From IMG/VR virus record IMGVR_UViG_3300025311_000373, positions 1-48,323 of that record: a DNA stretch of 48,323 nt. One strand, given 5' to 3'. This stretch comes from a virus. Under the pieces are notes generated by a model. It was not told where the DNA came from, searched no databases, and saw only the letters and a list, made by a program, of their open reading frames with translations. Below are positions 25,285 through 31,539 of the stretch, one piece after another. The translations under genes and the position numbers were made by a program. How positions within the stretch are numbered: the first letter of the stretch is position 1; each line of letters begins with the position of its first letter.

Positions 25285-25520
25285 GGCTCTCATCCCGAGA
25301 AGCACCGGCTGTTTAAGGCGGTTGGTTGAAATTCCCCAAAATCCCTTTGGAGACTGTGAAACTTATGTCGCTGCCCGCGTTCACAGCAGCGCCGCGATAT
25401 TCGGCGGAAGGACCACCCCGCGATAATCTGCGGTTGGGGCCACCATGAACCTTGGTTCGTCAGCGACTGCGCCCGTAACTCATCCGCCACTGGAGCGCGC
25501 TGGCGGTCCGCTCCAGCAAA
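25285..25520 (-). other. Gap upstream of the terminase genes, candidate packaging region
   Basis: About 235 bp without a convincing gene. A 66-codon minus-strand frame exists but is unusual in composition (many R, C, W) and has no ribosome site. In cos and pac phages the packaging start often lies next to the small terminase gene, so this is a candidate; no defined cos motif can be seen. Confidence 0.3.
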
Positions 25521-25706
25521 TCAATGCGTTGTCTTCTGGCCGGTCGTTGCATTGTCGAAACCGAGCTGCATCTGGAAGATCAACTCGGCTTGCGCGGTCC
25601 GAGCGACCGATTGCAGGGCCTCGATATAGATATGTTTGTGTTCTGGTTGGCTGAGCCTGCAAAGCGCGGCTGCCAAGTTCTCGATGGATTCTTCGGTCAG
25701 GCTCAT
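25521..25706 (-). CDS. Hypothetical 61-aa protein
   Basis: Not recognised. Starts at an ATG after TTTGGGG. Helical (EESIENLAAALCRLSQPEHK), no membrane segment. First gene after a strong terminator, at the upstream end of the late operon. Confidence 0.5.
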   Translation of the reverse strand: MSLTEESIENLAAALCRLSQPEHKHIYIEALQSVARTAQAELIFQMQLGFDNATTGQKTTH

Positions 25707-25719
25707 GCGAACCCCAAAT

Positions 25720-25751
25720 AAAAAACCCGTTATCGTTAATCCGATAACGGG
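25720..25751 (-). terminator. Strong terminator at the head of the late operon
   Basis: Minus strand CCCGTTATCG-GATTAA-CGATAACGGG, a perfect 10-bp stem followed by six T. In lambda, Q antitermination acts past terminators in just this position, between the late promoter and late genes. Confidence 0.9.
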
Positions 25752-25794
25752 CGAAACTACACTTCTGGAGAAGTGGAGGAGACTCTGTACGGTA

Positions 25795-25950
25795 TTACCG
25801 GCGCTGCGTACCGTTGCGCGCCATTTCCACAAGCTCCCAGCCGAGTATCCTGCGGATCTCTTTCATGTCAGGCGGCGGCTTCTTGGATTCCGCGCGGCGT
25901 TCCATGTACATCCTGATTTCCCGTTTCGTGGGCTGGTTGTAGTGGGCCAT
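25795..25950 (-). CDS. Hypothetical small basic protein, 51 aa
   Basis: Not recognised. The ATG at 25950 has a strong GGAGG site. A longer version from the ATG at 26070 (AAGGA site, 92 aa) is also open, so the start is unsettled. The protein is highly charged (REIRMYMERRAESKKPPP) and probably binds nucleic acid or a partner. Confidence 0.5.
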   Translation of the reverse strand: MAHYNQPTKREIRMYMERRAESKKPPPDMKEIRRILGWELVEMARNGTQRR

Positions 25951-26130
25951 GACGAACCTCCGTATAGGTTGAGGGAATCCGGCACTCCAGCGAAAGCTCG
26001 CATCGGCCAGCGGCAATAATTGTTGCCATCCTGTTTCCGCAACGATGCGGAGCACGGTACGCCCATACATTGGCGATCCTTCATTCCGTGCCAATGGATC
26101 TACTTACCGGCTGTCACCCTCAAATTTGCC

Positions 26131-26152
26131 AACTTGCACAAATTCGCAAGTT
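26131..26152. promoter_or_regulatory. Inverted repeat upstream of the late operon
   Basis: AACTTGC-N8-GCAAGTT, a perfect 7-bp inverted repeat in an AT-rich stretch between the early-operon terminators and the first late genes. It could be an operator or part of the late promoter region. Nothing else is evident between 26071 and 26376 apart from the two terminators listed. Confidence 0.35.
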
Positions 26153-26166
26153 TGAAGGTACAAATG

Positions 26167-26188
26167 AAAAAGCCCCGTGGCGCGGGGC
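26167..26188 (-). terminator. Terminator, early/late boundary (second)
   Basis: Minus strand GCCCCG-CGCCA-CGGGGC followed by TTTTT. Confidence 0.85.
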
Positions 26189-26272
26189 ATTCCAAATCGA
26201 TCAAGGTGGCGGGCATCATGCCCTTCGGGGTATTAAGCGGATTTCATGGTGATCTCCATGGCTCAGAAACGC

Positions 26273-26294
26273 AAAAACCCGCACAAGGCGGGTT
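26273..26294 (-). terminator. Terminator, early/late boundary (first)
   Basis: Minus strand AACCCGC-CTTGT-GCGGGTT followed by TTT. With the next hairpin it forms a double stop behind the early operon. Confidence 0.85.
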
Positions 26295-26376
26295 TCGGGG
26301 ATACTTGTTACAGCATGGCAAAAATATAGTGCAGCCGTAACATTAAGTCAAGGAAAGATTAATAACAAACAAATTC

Positions 26377-27027
26377 CTACGGGCAACTACCTTCCATCAG
26401 CGACTCGATCAGCCCGGTCGATTCAAAGTAGGGGGTCAGCCGATTGATCGCCATCGCCTCTAATTCCTTGAGCTGCGCCTTTATCTTCGGGAACGCGCGC
26501 GCATAGGTCATGTGATTGCTGCCGAAGTCTTGTGCCAGGTTGCGAAAGCTGATTTCCGTGAGGGAGTGATTTACGTACACCTTGGCGATCACATAATCCA
26601 TGGCCAGTTCCTCGATCTTCGGATACCCGGGGCGTACCCATCTAGCGAGCGCCTGAATCGCATCGCCACGATCTTGGGAAAAGTAAATGCGCCTCTTCCC
26701 GTCGAGCTCATCGACCATCGTCGGGATGAACCGCGCGTGAATCGCATGCATCTCCGGCGCCGGCAGGTGTGTTTTGACGGACTGCGTGACCATTGCGCAT
26801 TGGGCCCGAACCTCGTCGGATGACAACCCGCCAAAGTTCACGGTGCCGGATCCTTCGCCGATCAACTGATTCATCCAGTCACGCTGCTTGGTTGTCAGCG
26901 TCTCCTGCTGCCCCATGATCTGCAGCAGCGCGCGGCGTAACGGGCTTTCCTGCCGTGCTTCAACGGACATGATCAAGAAAGCGACGTGGAGCGCCTGTCC
27001 AGTAGTTTGAAATATTGCTGTACTCAT
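26377..27027 (-). CDS. Late-gene regulator candidate in the position of lambda Q
   Basis: 216 aa from the ATG overlapping the kinase-like stop (ATGA). No firm family. The C-terminal half has a helix-turn-helix-like stretch (LTEISFRNLAQDFGSNHMTY) within a region like sigma-4 or Q-type proteins (AMDYVIAKVYVNHSLTE ... YARAFPKIKAQLKELEAMA). It is the last gene of the early operon and is followed by two terminators and then the late operon, exactly where lambda-type phages place Q. The antiterminator role is inferred from place and the HTH-like segment. Confidence 0.55.
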   Translation of the reverse strand: MSTAIFQTTGQALHVAFLIMSVEARQESPLRRALLQIMGQQETLTTKQRDWMNQLIGEGSGTVNFGGLSSDEVRAQCAMVTQSVKTHLPAPEMHAIHARFIPTMVDELDGKRRIYFSQDRGDAIQALARWVRPGYPKIEELAMDYVIAKVYVNHSLTEISFRNLAQDFGSNHMTYARAFPKIKAQLKELEAMAINRLTPYFESTGLIESLMEGSCP

Positions 27028-27467
27028 AGGTGATGCTCCCAAACGACTGGTTTCAATTGAGACACTGATGCACGTCCCACCGTGTAAAGCGAATGATTGC
27101 CGTAGTCGTGGCAGACGGGACGGCCCTTGTACATTCCCCAGTTCGACGGCTTCAGATCAGCGAACAGCGCTGGCACTTTCTTTGGAAATTTGCCAATTGG
27201 GATCGGCTTAGTACGCGCCTGGACGATCCATAACCCGCGTGGACTTATCCATTCAACTGGGGCAAGCCATTTGCCAAGCGGCGTGTCTCTGAACTCGCAC
27301 CAAATCTGGAATTCGTTGACGTTGCTCCAGTTCGTTCCCGAATCATGCTTGACCACCAGTTTCTTATCGAAAATGTGTTCATACACCTGCCGATACTGGC
27401 CGCTTCCTAGTTCTGGACCGCAAATGAGGCGGAACAGATCGGTCGCGCTATCATCACTTAGCCGCAT
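27024..27467 (-). CDS. Minimal protein-kinase-like protein, 147 aa
   Basis: Kinase landmarks occur in order: glycine-rich loop ELGSGQYRQVYE (19-30), VVK with the ATP lysine (K40), NEF with the helix-C glutamate (E52), a hinge-like WIVQAR (80-85), a catalytic loop ADLKPSNWG with D104, K106 and N109, and DYG (121-123) in place of DFG. Only about 24 residues follow, so most of the C-lobe (substrate site) is missing; ordinary kinases have about 250 aa. It may be an active minimal kinase, a regulator, or a kinase-fold protein with another job. Overlaps both neighbours. Confidence 0.65.
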   Translation of the reverse strand: MRLSDDSATDLFRLICGPELGSGQYRQVYEHIFDKKLVVKHDSGTNWSNVNEFQIWCEFRDTPLGKWLAPVEWISPRGLWIVQARTKPIPIGKFPKKVPALFADLKPSNWGMYKGRPVCHDYGNHSLYTVGRASVSQLKPVVWEHHL

Positions 27468-27664
27468 TTCCTCTCCCCGTAACTTTTGCACCGCTTGCCG
27501 TGATTCCTGCGCTTCTGCTTCTCATCCTTGGCCGTGCAGACCATCACCGGGTTACCAAAAGCGGTGAACTGCTTTTCGTGGATGCAGCCCCGGCAACTTC
27601 TTGATTCTTCCTTGATCAGCACTTCCAGCGGATCGCGATACATGTGCTGTTCGAGTACTGTCAC
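27458..27664 (-). CDS. Small Cys-rich (zinc-ribbon-like) protein, 68 aa
   Basis: GTG start overlapping the upstream stop (GTGA) with a GAGGG site. Cysteines in SCRGCIHE, VCTAKDEKQKRR and RCKSYGERKC could bind zinc. Strongly basic C-terminus. Similar small Cys-rich proteins are common in phage early operons; function unknown. Confidence 0.6.
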   Translation of the reverse strand: MTVLEQHMYRDPLEVLIKEESRSCRGCIHEKQFTAFGNPVMVCTAKDEKQKRRNHGKRCKSYGERKCG

Positions 27665-27924
27665 GCTGCCCTCGCCTTTCGAACACTCTCTAAGTAAAAC
27701 CAGCCGGCGTGCTCGACTTGATAGAACTTTGATTCGTCGATCTTTGCCCGAGCAACCTGCCACGCTGATTTGATGACGTCACCTTTAGCATTGGTTACCG
27801 GTTCGCCTTCGAAACTGCCAATTACGGGACCGTGCGCCTGCCAGTCCAGCACTACGCGCCCTGACTCCGGTTTATTGCTGTTGCAGTTGATTGCAGGCTC
27901 TTCGCTTAGGATAAAAGTAGTCAA
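27661..27924 (-). CDS. Hypothetical 87-aa protein
   Basis: Not recognised. Reads as a small beta-rich domain (VVLDWQAHGPVIGSFEGEPV). Its start overlaps the upstream stop and its stop overlaps the downstream GTG, so it is in a tightly coupled operon. Confidence 0.6.
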   Translation of the reverse strand: MTTFILSEEPAINCNSNKPESGRVVLDWQAHGPVIGSFEGEPVTNAKGDVIKSAWQVARAKIDESKFYQVEHAGWFYLESVRKARAA

Positions 27925-28382
27925 ACTGCCTCCCTCAAAAGTTCTTCTTTAATCTGAAAATCTTTAATCAGGTCTCTTGCGTACCCTGCCGTCATTTCGA
28001 TGGTTTCGGCCTTCATGCGCGAAAGACATGCGCGGCAAGCCTCGGTTTCGTTCGCAAAAATGGACATCCCGTATTGCAGCTTGTTAGCCAGCTGGCGCAG
28101 CGGATCCAATCCGAGCAGCCGGCCTGTTCTGGTCTCGTGAATTTCGTAGGCTTCCACAACACCGAGAATCGCCGCTGTGCTGTCAAACCACTCACCGTCG
28201 ACATTCTTGAAAATCGCCTGGCCGGACGTAGTTTCGTCGATCGTGCCGTGCTGCTCGAGCTGGTCGAGAATGGCAATCAGCGGGTTGAAAACAGCCGCCA
28301 CCTTCCATGGCTGCGCTTTCAGCTTGACCTCATCTGCCAGCCGGGGCACGTAGCGCTTGTTGCGCTTTTTGGTGCCGGCCAT
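27921..28382 (-). CDS. Hypothetical 153-aa protein
   Basis: Not recognised. Basic N-terminus (AGTKKRNKRYVPR), helical body, with two cysteines (ACRACLSRM). The start overlaps the stop of the 38-aa membrane peptide by one base. Phage early genes with the same starting pattern are often uncharacterised. Confidence 0.6.
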   Translation of the reverse strand: MAGTKKRNKRYVPRLADEVKLKAQPWKVAAVFNPLIAILDQLEQHGTIDETTSGQAIFKNVDGEWFDSTAAILGVVEAYEIHETRTGRLLGLDPLRQLANKLQYGMSIFANETEACRACLSRMKAETIEMTAGYARDLIKDFQIKEELLREAV

Positions 28383-28498
28383 TATTTGCACCTCGTCTGA
28401 ATTTCAACCTGCTGCCGCCACGATTCGGCAATACTCGGCTCACCCTTGAACAGGACCACAGCAACGATGACCAGAACAAACATCAGGACATCGCTCAT
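28382..28498 (-). CDS. Single-pass membrane micro-protein, 38 aa
   Basis: Begins MSDVLMFVLVIVAVVLF, a membrane helix at the extreme N-terminus, followed by a short soluble tail with SWRQQVEIQ. Its ATG overlaps the RuvC-like stop (ATGA) and its stop overlaps the next ATG. Coupling on both sides argues that it is translated. Confidence 0.6.
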   Translation of the reverse strand: MSDVLMFVLVIVAVVLFKGEPSIAESWRQQVEIQTRCK

Positions 28499-29040
28499 GC
28501 TGCCGCCGCAAAAAAGCTTGGTGCCTTGCGTGGCTTGGCCGGTTTCTTCTTTTTCGGCTTTGACGTCAGTTCGACCTGCCCGGATTCCAATGCACGCGCC
28601 AAGTCCAAGATTGCCAGCGCGTCGGCGTGGTTGTCGTCAACGGGCTTGTAACCGCGGCGAATTGCCTCGGCAATCATCGCGTCCTTTTTGGCGTTCCCCT
28701 TCCCTGTCCAGCTTTTCTTGATCTGCCCGACGCCAAGCGGTATGCACTGGACGTGATTCATTTCGCACCAGTGCTGCAGATGTGCCAGAAATCCGCCATA
28801 CGCGTGAGCAGCAAGAACCTGTCCGGGGCCGTGCCGGCGTACGTCTTCGTAGTAGACCGCTTGGAGTTCACCGACAGATCGGCCAAGCTCTGTCAGGTGC
28901 GCCCGAAACTTTAACCACCTCTGCCCCGGGCCGTCAGTCCTGCTCGGCGCAAACGATTTCGAGCCGCTCTTAATCTCCCCGTCACGGGTGCCGAGTGCCC
29001 AACCCGTGGTCGTGCCGATGTCGATTGCCAAGATATTCAT
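28495..29040 (-). CDS. RuvC-like Holliday junction resolvase
   Basis: 181 aa from the ATG of MNILAIDIGTTTGWA. The RNase H fold acidic residues are present: D7 in strand 1, E65 in VYYEDVRRH, and the pair in DDNHADA (135-141). Length and order match RuvC-family phage resolvases. It resolves branched DNA during replication, recombination or before packaging. A basic low-complexity tail (KPKKKKPAKPRK) is appended. Confidence 0.85.
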   Translation of the reverse strand: MNILAIDIGTTTGWALGTRDGEIKSGSKSFAPSRTDGPGQRWLKFRAHLTELGRSVGELQAVYYEDVRRHGPGQVLAAHAYGGFLAHLQHWCEMNHVQCIPLGVGQIKKSWTGKGNAKKDAMIAEAIRRGYKPVDDNHADALAILDLARALESGQVELTSKPKKKKPAKPRKAPSFFAAAA

Positions 29041-29150
29041 CGCTTGCCCTCGCTTCCCATGCCAACAGCGATGCATCGACCAACGAAAACAGCTATCAGG
29101 AATGAAACAACTATTCCGATGATGATCAGGGTGAAAATCTCTTTGCTCAT
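29037..29150 (-). CDS. Single-pass membrane micro-protein, 37 aa
   Basis: A second membrane micro-protein in the same operon (MSKEIFTLIIIGIVVSFLI...). Start and stop each overlap the adjacent gene (ATGA at both ends). Function unknown. Confidence 0.6.
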   Translation of the reverse strand: MSKEIFTLIIIGIVVSFLIAVFVGRCIAVGMGSEGKR

Positions 29151-29932
29151 GCAGTAACTCCCTTTTTATGGCGCCCGGAAACCTCGATTTCTTGCGCTTG
29201 TTTCGCCAGTTCAGCCTTGCGCGCTGTTACCGCTATGCGATCGGCTTCAAGTTCGGCTGCTCGCTTCTTTGCCAGTTTTTCGGATGGAGATTCCAGCTTG
29301 GCCAGCTCTTCTTTCATCTTTTTCAAACCTTCCGGATAAGACTGTTGCTCAAGCTTCGGGCCTTCCAACAGCAGCGCTTGGTTTGAATTTTTTTCCGGTG
29401 CCGGCAGTCTCCCAACCTGAACGGCTTCCCGCAACACGATGACGTAGCGCTCCTGATTCTTGCCAGGGGTGATCGTCCACTTAGCTGCGCGTCCATTCTT
29501 CCGGGACTCTGAAATGTGCCGGGTGTACGATTCCTTGAACGCCATACGTGCGCCGACTTCATCGCCGCTGTCCAGAATGGGCTTGCAGATCCAGAACGCT
29601 TTTCCCATTTCCTCGGTCCAGACCACCGTTTCGGCTTCGTCCATCGCCGCCAGCGAGATCGCCCACGCTTCTTCGACGCCTGGCCGGCCATCGTTTGTAG
29701 CCCTACCTTCGATCTGCCCAATCAGATGACCAGGTGTCGGTTGAAACATTCCGACTTTGGTATCGCGAATATGGGCCGTCAGCGCCGACCGCACTTGCTC
29801 AAGCGAATACATTTCCATCGCGTTAAAAAATAGAGCTTTGCCAGCCGGTGGAATCGGTTTCCAGCTCGGGCTCAACGAAATCGCGCCGTCAAGCAGCTCG
29901 ACAAATTCATCAAAGTCGCGTTCAAACATCAA
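29147..29932 (-). CDS. Replication-associated protein, possible helicase loader position
   Basis: 261 aa, directly behind the O-like initiator with an 11-bp overlap. N-terminal part DFDEFVELLDGAISLSPSWK and SLEQVRSALTAHIRDTK, then FQPTPGHLIGQIEGR, a wording seen in phage proteins that follow initiator genes; a long charged coiled coil makes up the C-terminal third. No Walker A motif, so it is not a DnaC-type ATPase; a lambda-P-like loader is possible from its place. Confidence 0.55.
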   Translation of the reverse strand: MMFERDFDEFVELLDGAISLSPSWKPIPPAGKALFFNAMEMYSLEQVRSALTAHIRDTKVGMFQPTPGHLIGQIEGRATNDGRPGVEEAWAISLAAMDEAETVVWTEEMGKAFWICKPILDSGDEVGARMAFKESYTRHISESRKNGRAAKWTITPGKNQERYVIVLREAVQVGRLPAPEKNSNQALLLEGPKLEQQSYPEGLKKMKEELAKLESPSEKLAKKRAAELEADRIAVTARKAELAKQAQEIEVSGRHKKGVTA

Positions 29933-30719
29933 TCACCTCCGAATTCTTCCTTCCGAACAAAAGCCGCTTTGCTTCCTCGTTGTCGGCGCTGCGCTGTGCC
30001 TGGGTCACTGGCAATCTGCTTTGTCCTACCTGCTGCTTTGGCAGCACCCAGCTGGCCTCGAACCCTTGCCAGTTGCGCGAGATTTCCAACTTCAAAGCGT
30101 CATCAAGAGACAAACCGGCCTTGCCGGCTTCGGCAATTCGGGACTTGATGACGGTGATCGACGTCTGCGCTTTCTTCGCCTTCCGATGTGCCATCCAATC
30201 CGTGACCGTTTGTTCGTCAACACCCATGTCGATCAGAACTTGGGACGGGTCAAATTTCACGGCGCCGCTTAATTGACGGTTCCCTGACGGTTCCTTTGAT
30301 GGTTCCTTGATGGTTCCGTGGCCCGTTTTTGGGCCTCTTTCATGGGAAATTTGGGCCTCTTTACCGGGGAAATTGGGCCTCTTATGTGGGAAATTTGGGC
30401 CTGTTTCATCTTTTGAAGCGTCCCGTTTTTGGGCTTCTTCAACATGCCCGTTTTCGGGCTCCTTCAATCGGTACACAATGACCTGCTTCGTCGATCCTTT
30501 TCGGAATCCCGTGTCTTCAATAAAACCCCATTCGCGCAAGCGCCGAATGTTTTCCTGAACGGTTTTTCTATCCTGCGACGTCTGGCTTTCAATGTGCGCC
30601 ATGGACGGCCAGCACACCATGTCGCTATCGGCGCAGTTGGCCATGACGACCAGCACGAACTTAGCCGGTGAGCTTTTGATCGGTTTGCCAAGCGCCCAAG
30701 AGATAGCTTCTACGCTCAC
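29922..30719 (-). CDS. Replication initiator, lambda O-like
   Basis: 265 aa from a GTG overlapping the upstream stop (GTGA). The N-terminal domain is a winged helix of the initiator type (SPAKFVLVVMANCADSD, CWPSMAHIESQTSQDRKTV, RRLREWGFIEDTG), followed by a repetitive linker, then a C-terminal domain for helicase loading. The linker is encoded by DNA repeats described separately, as in lambda O where ori lies inside the gene. It should open the phage origin and bring in the host helicase. Confidence 0.8.
   Translation of the reverse strand: MSVEAISWALGKPIKSSPAKFVLVVMANCADSDMVCWPSMAHIESQTSQDRKTVQENIRRLREWGFIEDTGFRKGSTKQVIVYRLKEPENGHVEEAQKRDASKDETGPNFPHKRPNFPGKEAQISHERGPKTGHGTIKEPSKEPSGNRQLSGAVKFDPSQVLIDMGVDEQTVTDWMAHRKAKKAQTSITVIKSRIAEAGKAGLSLDDALKLEISRNWQGFEASWVLPKQQVGQSRLPVTQAQRSADNEEAKRLLFGRKNSEVIDV
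30275..30318. repeat. Four 11-12-bp direct repeats (origin iteron set 1)
   Basis: GA(C/T)GGTTCC occurs four times, starting at 30275, 30286, 30298 and 30309, spaced one helical turn apart. It lies within the initiator gene next to the 22-bp iterons. Confidence 0.75.
30329..30406. repeat. Four 22-bp iterons, candidate replication origin
   Basis: TTGGGCCTCTTT (third copy ends A, fourth has CTG) starts at 30329, 30351, 30373 and 30395, an exact 22-bp period (two helical turns), with GGGAAA between copies. Two weaker copies follow at 30429 and 30453. Since 22 is not divisible by 3, each copy is read in a different frame, so the repeat is conserved at DNA level. This matches the iteron array of lambda ori inside O. 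Confidence 0.85.
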
Positions 30720-31024
30720 TTGGCCACCTTCAATAGTCCGTTTTCGATCAACGCCATGTACGTCGACGCAATCCATTTCACCGTGAGTTGCACGGCTTCT
30801 TCGTATGTCATGCCGATGTAGTTATCGAGCTTGAAGTGACAGCCGACGATTCCCGGCCGGTCAGCGCACAGAGCCATCAGCGCGGCGTCAGACGCCTTCA
30901 AGCCGCCGCCCTTCCCCATCTGCGAAAAGTTCGCATGCGCAGCCTGGCTGTAGCCCCAGACACCACAGCACTGGCACGGGAGCGAAGCGACTGCACGGCG
31001 CAACATGGGATTGCGAAAGGTCAT
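30716..31024 (-). CDS. HNH-like / DUF968-type protein, 102 aa
   Basis: CQCC near residues 17-20 with AAHANFSQMGKGGGLKASD and ALCADRPGIVGCHFKLD gives the Cys-His pattern of small phage HNH-like nucleases (Ref or DUF968 type): paired Cys, active His in AHAN, later Cys and His. Possibly a recombination-linked nuclease. The family call is from pattern only. Confidence 0.6.
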   Translation of the reverse strand: MTFRNPMLRRAVASLPCQCCGVWGYSQAAHANFSQMGKGGGLKASDAALMALCADRPGIVGCHFKLDNYIGMTYEEAVQLTVKWIASTYMALIENGLLKVAK

Positions 31025-31539
31025 GCCTCAAAGCTCCCCAATATGGTTTCGATCATTTCTTCGGATTTCGCAGGGGTTAGATGCGGGTACAGGTGATGCT
31101 GGGCATGTTGTGAACGCAGGAAGGTAATTGCGTCGGTATGGAACTGCTCCATCGTCTGTTGATCGCATTTGTCGTAGCTGATCGATCTCGGTTCGGGCAC
31201 CAGCTGGCCACGCACCACTTTCCAGTCACAGAATCCGGAGCCGACCTTTAACCAATTTCTGAATTGCTCAAAACTGCAATAGCATTCCTGTGCATCGAAC
31301 AGCGTGCTTTCCAGCTTCATGTGACGCCGGTGGAATATCCCGTTCCGAATGATCGAAAGGTCGACCGAGAACACTTCGCCGGATCCTGCCGCCATCAGTT
31401 CACGCCAGAATCCCTTCCACCGCTTTTGATCGTGCTCGGTCAACCCGCCCAGCATTTCGAACAGCACGCCGGCCAGCACCTGACGCTGCTGCTCCGTCAG
31501 GTCGAGGTCGGTGCGCTTGGCGATGGCGATGGCGGTCAT
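31021..31539 (-). CDS. DUF1367-like phage protein
   Basis: 172 aa. The segment WKVVRGQLVPEPRSISYDKC followed by MEQFHTDAITFL is the hallmark of DUF1367, a family of unknown function in temperate-phage early operons. Overlaps both neighbours by four bases. Confidence 0.65.
   Translation of the reverse strand: MTAIAIAKRTDLDLTEQQRQVLAGVLFEMLGGLTEHDQKRWKGFWRELMAAGSGEVFSVDLSIIRNGIFHRRHMKLESTLFDAQECYCSFEQFRNWLKVGSGFCDWKVVRGQLVPEPRSISYDKCDQQTMEQFHTDAITFLRSQHAQHHLYPHLTPAKSEEMIETILGSFEA

Noticed and set aside
25953-26060. Possible tRNA-like fold near the late-operon start
   Set aside because: No acceptor stem, T-loop or anticodon arm can be completed.
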